Origin: Streptomyces sp. TRM68416
GTDB lineage: Bacteria > Actinomycetota > Actinomycetes > Streptomycetales > Streptomycetaceae
Reading direction: 5' to 3'
DNA length: 64,000 nucleotides
Assembly: GCF_014596915.1 (NCBI RefSeq)
Contig: NZ_JACVWU010000005.1
Coordinates: forward strand, 1 to 64,000
The translations under genes were made by a program, and so were the position numbers. Shown here piece after piece: positions 57,813 to 64,000 of this stretch. How positions within the stretch are numbered: the stretch's first letter is position 1; every line of letters begins with the position of its first letter. The notes under the pieces were generated by a model, which was given only the letters and a program-made list of their open reading frames with translations, did not search any database and was not told the origin of the DNA.

Positions 57813-59733
57813 CGATGGCCTCCTTGAGAGCCGTGGCGAGCTGCTCAGCCTTGAACGGCATGCCGTTGACCTGGTTGTACGAGTGGGCGTCCACCAGGTA
57901 CTTCGCCCGGATCAGCGTGGCGAGCTGGCCGAGGTTCATCTCGGGGATCACCACCTTGTCGTAACGCCGCAGCACCTCGCCGAGGTTGCGCGGGAAGGGG
58001 TTGAGGTGCCGCAGATGAGCTTGCGCGATCTCCTGCCCGGCGGTGCGCAGCCGCCGTACCGCCGCGGTGATCGGCCCGTATGTCGAGCCCCAGCCCAGCA
58101 CCAGGGTGCCGGCGCCGTGCGGGTCGTCGACCTCCAGGTCGGGCACGTCGATGCCGTCGATCTTCGCCTGGCGGGTGCGGACCATGAAGTCGTGGTTGGC
58201 GGGGGCGTAGGAGATGTTGCCCGTGCCGTCCTCCTTCTCGATGCCGCCGATGCGGTGCTCCAGACCCGGAGTTCCGGGGATCGCCCACGGGCGGGCCAGG
58301 GTCTGCGGATCGCGCTTGTACGGCCAGAAGACCTCGGTGCCGTCCTCCAGGGTGTGGTTCGGGCCCTGCGCGAACTGCACCCGCAGATCGGGGAGTTCGT
58401 CCACCTCCGGGATCCGCCACGGCTCGCTGCCGTTGGCCAGGTAGCCGTCCGAGAGCAGCATCACCGGGGTGCGGTAGGCCAGCGCGATCCGGGCCGCTTC
58501 CAGGGCCGCGGTGAAGCAGTCGGCGGGCGTGCACGGGGCCACGATCGGGACCGGCGCCTCGCCGTTGCGGCCGAACATCGCCTGCAGCAGGTCCGCCTGC
58601 TCGGTCTTGGTGGGCAGGCCCGTCGACGGCCCGCCGCGCTGGATGTCCACGATCAGCAGCGGCAGCTCCAGCGACACCGCGAGCCCGATGGTCTCCGACT
58701 TCAGCGCCACCCCGGGACCGCTCGTCGTGGTCACCGCCAGCGACCCGCCGAACGCCGCGCCCAGCGCCGCCCCGATGCCCGCGATCTCGTCCTCGGCCTG
58801 GAAGGTCCGCACACCGAAGTTCTTGTGCTTGCTCAGTTCGTGCAGGATGTCGGAGGCCGGAGTGATCGGGTACGAGCCCAGATACAGCGGCAGGTCCGCC
58901 TGCCGGGACGCGGCGACCAGTCCGTAGGACAGGGCGAGGTTCCCGGAGATGTTGCGGTAGGTGCCGACCGGGAACGCCGTCGCCGCCGGGGCGATCTCGT
59001 AGGAGACCGCGAAGTCCTCCGTGGTCTCGCCGAAGTTCCAGCCCGCCCGGAAGGCCGCGATGTTCGCCGCCGCGATCTGCGGCTTCTTGGCGAATTTCGA
59101 CCGCAGGAACTTCTCCGTGCCCTCGGTGGGCCGGTGGTACATCCACGACAGCAGGCCCAGCGCGAACATGTTCTTGCTGCGCTCCGCCTCCTTGCGGGAC
59201 AGCTCGAACTCCTTCAGCGCCTCCACCGTCAGCGTGGTCAGCGGCACCGGGTGCAGGTGGTAGCCGTCCAGCGAGCCGTCCTCCAGCGGAGAGCTCTCGT
59301 AGCCGACCTTCTGCATCGCCCGCTTGGTGAACTCGTCGGTGTTGACGATGATCTCCGCGCCGCGCGGCAGGTCCCCGACGTTGGCCTTCAGAGCGGCCGG
59401 ATTCATCGCGACCAGCACGTTCGGAGCGTCGCCCGGGGTGAGGATGTCGTGGTCGGCGAAGTGCAGCTGGAAGGAGGAGACGCCGGGCAGCGTGCCGGCG
59501 GGCGCGCGGATCTCGGCGGGGAAGTTCGGCAGCGTCGACAGATCGTTGCCGAAGGACGCCGTCTCCGAGGTGAAGCGGTCTCCGGTGAGCTGCATACCGT
59601 CGCCCGAGTCCCCCGCGAACCGAATGATCACCCGGTCCAGCCGGCGTACATCCTTCTCCGCCGCCGGTTTGCGCTGCTCTCCCAGTACTGCTTCGTCGGC
59701 CTGATCCGCTGGGCTACTGACCTGGCTGGTCAC
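57805..59733 (-). CDS. korA: 2-Oxoglutarate:ferredoxin oxidoreductase subunit alpha
   Basis: A 642-residue fused gamma-alpha subunit. The gamma part begins IIRFAGDSGDGMQLTGDRF and includes FPAEIRAPAG; the alpha part has YPITPASDILHELSKHKNF, FQAEDEIAGIGAALGAAFGG and TTSGPGVALKSETIGLAV. This layout is that of actinobacterial KorA, an oxygen-tolerant alternative to the 2-oxoglutarate dehydrogenase. GTG 59733 has AAGGAGGTCC upstream. Confidence 0.95.
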
Positions 59734-59961
59734 TGAACTGGACCTCCTTCGAGGCGGCTGTCGGGGACAGGCCTTCCCGCAGGCCCTCCCGAAATCAACC
59801 CTACGTCCGTAAAGGTCGTCATCCCCGGGTCATTCACATCATGGACACGGTTCTGAGATGGTCCGCCACCCTGACTTGTCATGATTTACACGCCCCCCGG
59901 CGCTTCCCTTGATGACGCTCCCCGCTCGTTGTGTGGTTCTCGGGCGCTTCCGGGCCCGGTG

Positions 59962-59994
59962 CCTGACACCGCGCCTGGCTGACACGGTGTCAGG
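59962..59994 (-). terminator. Terminator of the response-regulator gene
   Basis: Perfect 10-bp arms CCTGACACCG and CGGTGTCAGG starting four bases beyond the minus-strand stop at 59998. Confidence 0.8.
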
Positions 59995-59997
59995 TGG

Positions 59998-60669
59998 TCA
60001 GGAGTTCAGGTAGGTGAGGACCGCGAGAACCCGTCGGTGATCCCCGTCACTCGGGGAGAGCCCCAGCTTCAGGAAGATGTTGCTGACGTGCTTCTCGACG
60101 GCTCCGTCGCTCACCACGAGCTGCCGGGCGATCGCGGAGTTGGTCCGCCCCTCGGCCATCAGCCCCAGGACCTCGCGCTCCCGCGGGGTGAGTCCCGCGA
60201 GCACGTCCTGCTTCCGGCTGCGCCCGAGCAGCTGCGCGACCACCTCCGGATCGAGGGCCGTACCCCCCTGGGCCACCCGCACCACCGCGTCGACGAACTC
60301 ACGCACCTCGGCTACCCGGTCCTTGAGCAGATAGCCGACCCCATGGCTGGAACCGGCCAGCAGTTCGGTGGCGTAGCGCTCCTCCACGTACTGTGACAAC
60401 ACGAGCACGCCGAGTCCCGGATGGGCCTTGCGCAACTGCACGGCGGCCCGGACCCCTTCGTCCGTGTGCGTCGGCGGCATGCGTACGTCGGCGACCACGA
60501 CGTCCGGCAGTGTGCCCTGCCCGTCCAGCTCCGTGATCGTCTTGATCAGCGCCTCGCCGTCGCCGACACCGGCCACGACCTCGTGCCCGCGGTCGGTCAA
60601 CAGCCGGGTCAGGCCCTCCCTGAGCAGCACTGAATCCTCGGCGATGACCACCCGCACCCTGTCCTCCAC
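59998..60669 (-). CDS. NarL/FixJ-type response regulator
   Basis: A 223-residue protein: receiver domain (1-120) with phospho-acceptor Asp61 in VVVADVRMPP, acidic pocket AEDSVLLREG, and Lys in YLLKDR; a LuxR-type helix-turn-helix at about 157-215 (LTPREREVLGLMAEGRTNSA then KHVSNIFLKLGL). GTG 60669. It is downstream of two paralogous sensor kinases on the same strand and is the likely phosphate acceptor for one or both. Targets unknown. Confidence 0.93.
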   Translation of the reverse strand: MEDRVRVVIAEDSVLLREGLTRLLTDRGHEVVAGVGDGEALIKTITELDGQGTLPDVVVADVRMPPTHTDEGVRAAVQLRKAHPGLGVLVLSQYVEERYATELLAGSSHGVGYLLKDRVAEVREFVDAVVRVAQGGTALDPEVVAQLLGRSRKQDVLAGLTPREREVLGLMAEGRTNSAIARQLVVSDGAVEKHVSNIFLKLGLSPSDGDHRRVLAVLTYLNS

Positions 60670-60797
60670 GACCTTCGGCCCCCGAGCCTGTTGCGTCCGG
60701 CCGGGCGTTCCCGGCCGCGTCCCACGGCTCCTCAGTATTCCGTGATCCGCGCCCGCGCACCGGGCCTGTGGACAACCCGGCCTGCTCTGTCCCGTCC

Positions 60798-60893
60798 TGG
60801 GGGTGGGGAGGGGCTGATTCCGGCGGGGGGTGGGGGCGCGTGAGGATGTGTCCGTCTTCGGGGTGGGGGTGGGGTTGGGGGTGGGGGCGGGGG
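60798..60893 (+). other. G-rich tract with G-quadruplex potential
   Basis: The plus strand from 60860 to 60893 has six runs of four or five G separated by one or two bases; further G-runs lie at 60798-60815 and 60824-60836. It is between the response-regulator and first sensor-kinase genes, on their template strand. An 8-bp repeat GCCGTGAT (three copies, about 60928-60951) follows. Confidence 0.7.
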
Positions 60894-60960
60894 TACGTGC
60901 GTCCGCCCCCGGGCTCCGGAGGCGGACGCCGTGATGCCGTGATGCCGTGACGCCGGGCGG

Positions 60961-62295
60961 TTACACGGCCCGCCAGGGAAGCTCGGCCGTGATGCGGGTC
61001 GGTCCGCCCACCGGCGAGTCCACCACCAGGATCCCGTCCACCGCGTCCAGCCGCTCCGTCAGACCCGCCAGGCCCGACCCGGCGGAGGCGTCCGCGCCGC
61101 CGACCCCGTTGTCCACGACCTGGAGCATCAGCCGGTTCTCCACCCGCCAGACGTCCACGGCCGCCCAGGTGGCCCGCGCGTGCTTGCTGATGTTCTGGAG
61201 CAGCTCCGACACCGTGAAGTACGCGATCCCCTCGATCGCCGGCACCGGCCGCTCGGCCAGGTCCACCTGGACCTCGACCGGCACCGTGCACCGCGAGGCC
61301 ACCGCCGACAGCGCCGCGTCGAGACCGCGGTCGGTCAGCACGGCGGGATGGATGCCGCGGGCGAGGTCCCGCAGCTCCTGCAGCGCCGTCTTCACCTCAC
61401 CGTGCGCCTCGTCCACCATGCGGGCCGCCGCCTGCGGGTCCTCCGCCAGCTTCTCCTTCGCCAGCCCCAGATCCATGGCCAGCGCCACCAGCCGGGCCTG
61501 CGCCCCGTCGTGCAGATCGCGCTCGATGCGCCGCAGGTCGGCCGCGGCCGTGTCGAACACGACCCCCCGGTCCGACTCCAGCTCCACCACCCGTGTCGCC
61601 AGCCGCGAGGGCCCGAGCAGCCCGTGCACCATCACCCGGTCCACCGTCGTCAGCGCCCGCACGATCCACGGCGTGGCCAGCGTGAACAGCAGCCCCACCA
61701 GCGCGGTCACGCCGATCTCGAACGGGTTGTCGAGATAGATGCGGTGCGTCTCGTCGCCGTAGAGCTGGATGCCGCCCTGGCCGCCGTACAGCGGGAAGAG
61801 CCAGAACCACAGCGGGTACGTCAGCAGCGTCCAGCCCATGGCCCAGAAGCTGATCGCCACGGCGAAGGAGAACACCGCCCACGGCAACTGCACCACCGCG
61901 TACAGCAGGGACCGCCACGAGGCGCCGCTCTTCAGTACGGCGCCCATCCAGGCCATGAAGCCCCGCTTGCGCATCCGCAGCGGCTCCGGGTCGGCGACCT
62001 CCAGGTCCAGCAGCCCCCGCGCGCGGACCCGCTCCAGCGCTCCGAAACCGCGGCAGCCGGCCAGCGCCGCCGCCAGCACCGGAACTCCGAGGAACGTCAC
62101 CAGCAGGCCCGCCCCCAACGACACCATGGTGACCGCGTACGTGAAAAGCAGAATGCTGATCGGCAGGCTCAGCACGACGTAGATCAGCTCCCGCCAGTGC
62201 CGCGCCTCGAAGGGCGCCCGCAGCCCGGCGGGCAGCCGGTGCCGCCGCGTCCCCTCGTCGAGGAACCCGTAGCTCTCTCCGTACTCCGTGGCCAT
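60961..62295 (-). CDS. Sensor histidine kinase with membrane sensor domain (copy 1)
   Basis: A 444-residue kinase. Four hydrophobic segments (about 36-78, 130-158, 158-172 and 192-212) form the membrane sensor region. The HisKA_3 box RRIERDLHDGAQARL holds His262, and the ATPase region has FTVSELLQNISKHARA and DNGVGGADASAGSGLAGL. Closely related to the next kinase gene upstream, and 291 bp ahead of the response-regulator gene. Confidence 0.93.
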   Translation of the reverse strand: MATEYGESYGFLDEGTRRHRLPAGLRAPFEARHWRELIYVVLSLPISILLFTYAVTMVSLGAGLLVTFLGVPVLAAALAGCRGFGALERVRARGLLDLEVADPEPLRMRKRGFMAWMGAVLKSGASWRSLLYAVVQLPWAVFSFAVAISFWAMGWTLLTYPLWFWLFPLYGGQGGIQLYGDETHRIYLDNPFEIGVTALVGLLFTLATPWIVRALTTVDRVMVHGLLGPSRLATRVVELESDRGVVFDTAAADLRRIERDLHDGAQARLVALAMDLGLAKEKLAEDPQAAARMVDEAHGEVKTALQELRDLARGIHPAVLTDRGLDAALSAVASRCTVPVEVQVDLAERPVPAIEGIAYFTVSELLQNISKHARATWAAVDVWRVENRLMLQVVDNGVGGADASAGSGLAGLTERLDAVDGILVVDSPVGGPTRITAELPWRAV

Positions 62296-62420
62296 CGACG
62301 TCGTCCGTTTCTACTCGCGGTTTCTCATTTCACCTCCACACTCCTCCGCCGCAGGTCCGCGGGCCATGGAGTCCGTCGGCGTCTTGGACGGGGGGTTTTC
62401 CCCACCCCCCGCCCCCGGTC

Positions 62421-63632
62421 TCACCCCTGGTCCGGGCCGCGGTCGCGCCAGGGCAGCTCCGCCGTGACCGTCGTAGGGCCGCCCTGCGGTGAGTCGATGA
62501 CGAACAGGCCGTCCACGGCACCCAGCCGGTCGGCGAGGCCGCGCATCCCCGTACCGCCGTCCAGCCGCGCGCCGCCGCGGCCGTCGTCCCACACCTGGAT
62601 GAGCAGCCGGTCCTTCGACCGCCACACCTCCACCGACGCCGAACGGGCCGCACTGTGCTTGCTGATGTTCTGCAGCAGCTCCGAGACCGTGAAGTAGGCG
62701 ATGCCCTCGATGGCCTGGGCCGGCCGCGCCGCCAGGTCGACCGTCACCTTCACCGGCACCGTGCAGCGCGAGGCGACCGAGGAGAGCGCGGCGTCCAGGC
62801 CGCGGTCGGTCAGCACGGCCGGATGGATGCCGCGGGCGAGATCCCGCAGCTCCTGCAGCGCGAGCTTCACCTCGCCGTGCGCCTCCTCGACCATCGAGGC
62901 CGCGTACTCCGGGTCCTCCAGCAGCTTCTCCTTGGCCAGACCCAGGCCCATGGCCAGGTTGACCAGCCGGGCCTGCGCGCCGTCGTGCAGATCGCGCTCG
63001 ATGCGCCGCAGATCGGCCGCGGCCGTGTCGACCACGACCCCCCGGTCGGACTCCAGTTCGGCGATACGGCGTTCCAGCTCGTCGGAGGGCGACAGCAGCC
63101 CGCGCACCATCGCCCGGTCCGCGTTGGTCAGACCCCGCGCGATGAACGGCAGCACCGGCCACAGCACGAACAGCGAGGCCAGCGTGATCGTGAAGGTGAG
63201 CACACCCCACGGCAGCCGGATGAAGTCGTACAGCACCGTCCGCCACCCCACCGGGTCCTTCAGCATCAGCCACAGCTGCGCGAAGAAGCCGTTGCGGCTG
63301 CCGCGCAGCCGCAACGGACTCGGCTCGTCCACCTGCACCCCGAGCAGCGCACGCGCCCGCGCCCGCTCCAGCTTGCCCAGCTGCCTGGCCCCCAGCAGCC
63401 CCGCCGCCAGCAGCGGGAAACCGACCACCGTGACCGTCAGCCCCGCCCCGACGAACAGCACCGTCGCGACATAGACGAAGCCGAACAACGACACCGGCAG
63501 GTTCACCAGGAGATGCACGATCTCCTTCCAGGTGTGCCGGTCATAGGCGAAACGGGCCGGTGGGAGCCGGTCGCCGTCGGCCGCCGCGCGCATCTGCTCG
63601 GCGCGGCTCGGGGGCGAGAGACGTTCGGTCAT
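62421..63632 (-). CDS. Sensor histidine kinase with membrane sensor domain (copy 2)
   Basis: A 403-residue paralogue of the preceding kinase, with His216 in the same RRIERDLHDGAQARL box and nearly identical dimerisation and N-box regions. The sensor part differs: it is shorter and lacks the middle insertion of copy 1. ATG 63632 was chosen at MTERLSPPSR; the frame is open upstream without similarity. A 125-bp spacer separates the two kinase genes, which probably share the one response regulator. Confidence 0.92.
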   Translation of the reverse strand: MTERLSPPSRAEQMRAAADGDRLPPARFAYDRHTWKEIVHLLVNLPVSLFGFVYVATVLFVGAGLTVTVVGFPLLAAGLLGARQLGKLERARARALLGVQVDEPSPLRLRGSRNGFFAQLWLMLKDPVGWRTVLYDFIRLPWGVLTFTITLASLFVLWPVLPFIARGLTNADRAMVRGLLSPSDELERRIAELESDRGVVVDTAAADLRRIERDLHDGAQARLVNLAMGLGLAKEKLLEDPEYAASMVEEAHGEVKLALQELRDLARGIHPAVLTDRGLDAALSSVASRCTVPVKVTVDLAARPAQAIEGIAYFTVSELLQNISKHSAARSASVEVWRSKDRLLIQVWDDGRGGARLDGGTGMRGLADRLGAVDGLFVIDSPQGGPTTVTAELPWRDRGPDQG

Positions 63633-63832
63633 ATGGGCTAGCGTGCCGCCCGACCCGCGCTCGCGCCATGAGGCGGGCCGCCAGGAACTGCGGGGGAAAA
63701 CCCCACCTCCGCATCTCAAGCCGTGACAGGCTGCTTACGCTCGCTTTAGCAGGGCCTAGACTCCCGTGCGTACAGATCGTCGAACGGCAGTGTTCACTGA
63801 GGTCAAAGAGGTCAGGGAGCGAGGGGCGGACC

Positions 63833-64000
63833 GTGCCGGAACCGACCGTCGTCGCGGCGGATTACTTCGAGTCCTACTCGGTCGTCGGACTGCTCGCCGT
63901 CGTCGGCGTGCTGTTCGTCGCCGTCGCCTTCGGAGCCGGGCGCCTGCTGCGTCCCGTGGTCCCCACACCCGAGAAACTCCTGACGTACGAGTGCGGAGTC
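63833..64000 (+). CDS. nuoA: Second NADH-quinone oxidoreductase subunit A (partial, runs off the window)
   Basis: The 56 visible residues show one membrane helix (VGLLAVVGVLFVAVAFGAG) and the NuoA loop PTPEKLLTYECGV. GTG 63833 has GAGGGGCGG upstream; TAGACT at 63755-63760 is a possible -10 box. It is distinct from nuoA at 13175 and probably begins a second, partial complex I cluster, as known downstream of the kinase pair in S. coelicolor. Confidence 0.85.
   Translation, partial: MPEPTVVAADYFESYSVVGLLAVVGVLFVAVAFGAGRLLRPVVPTPEKLLTYECGV

Overview
This window is a piece of a Streptomyces chromosome. The DNA is very GC-rich with strong third-position GC bias, GTG starts are frequent, and neighbouring genes often overlap by 4 bases (ATGA or GTGA). 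The gene order (XRE/DUF397/ATPase module, mqnC, menG, nuoA-N, recQ, polyprenyl synthase, korAB, paired histidine kinases, a second nuoA) is one I recognise from Streptomyces of the S. coelicolor type. I see no rRNA, tRNA or CRISPR array.

Left part (1-13 kb): a WhiJ-like regulator module (DUF397 fragment, XRE/DUF5753 protein, divergent ATPase); a membrane LysM/BTAD protein coupled to a prepilin peptidase; then a menaquinone block with mqnC, a small amidohydrolase-like protein, menG and a geranylgeranyl-reductase-type flavoprotein. Mixed in are a PASTA protein, a GNAT acetyltransferase, a peptide deformylase and a secreted NlpC/P60 peptidase.

Respiratory core (13.0-29.2 kb): a complete 14-gene complex I operon (nuoA to nuoN), preceded by an 18-bp Rex-type operator and followed by a clear hairpin terminator. 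Near the right edge come korB/korA, a response regulator, two tandem paralogous sensor kinases and the start of a second nuoA. The window therefore combines menaquinone synthesis, NADH entry and 2-oxoacid:ferredoxin chemistry.

Middle (29.2-44.2 kb): a decayed secreted-protein gene, recQ, an M56 peptidase, fumarylacetoacetase, a HAD phosphatase, a lytic transglycosylase under a ydaO-type c-di-AMP riboswitch, a trans-polyprenyl synthase, a LolA/LppX-like protein with an ABC exporter, an FMN reductase, a TPR protein and an M28 aminopeptidase. Short tandem repeats recur just after stop codons in this chromosome.

Mobile element (44,244-52,934, about 8.7 kb): an integrated element that I can delimit to the base. 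Its 7-bp core (GACGCGT) lies at both ends, and its insertion splits a VOC/glyoxalase-like gene whose last residues remain at 44,207-44,250. It carries a large serine integrase, several zinc-knuckle proteins, one HK97-fold major capsid protein, two small proteins behind the capsid gene, a zinc-finger protein with a P27 terminase-small-subunit-like C-terminus, and an XRE/DUF6879 regulatory module. It has no portal, protease, large terminase, tail, replication or conjugation genes. This capsid-plus-TerS-like composition is the most interesting content of the window and suggests a minimal phage satellite or a domesticated capsid system.

Right part (52.9-64 kb): the disrupted VOC gene with a divergent CGNR regulator sharing a palindromic, apparently leaderless promoter; a RarD-type transporter; a quinone-reductase-like SDR protein with a divergent HxlR regulator; korAB; and the two-component genes.
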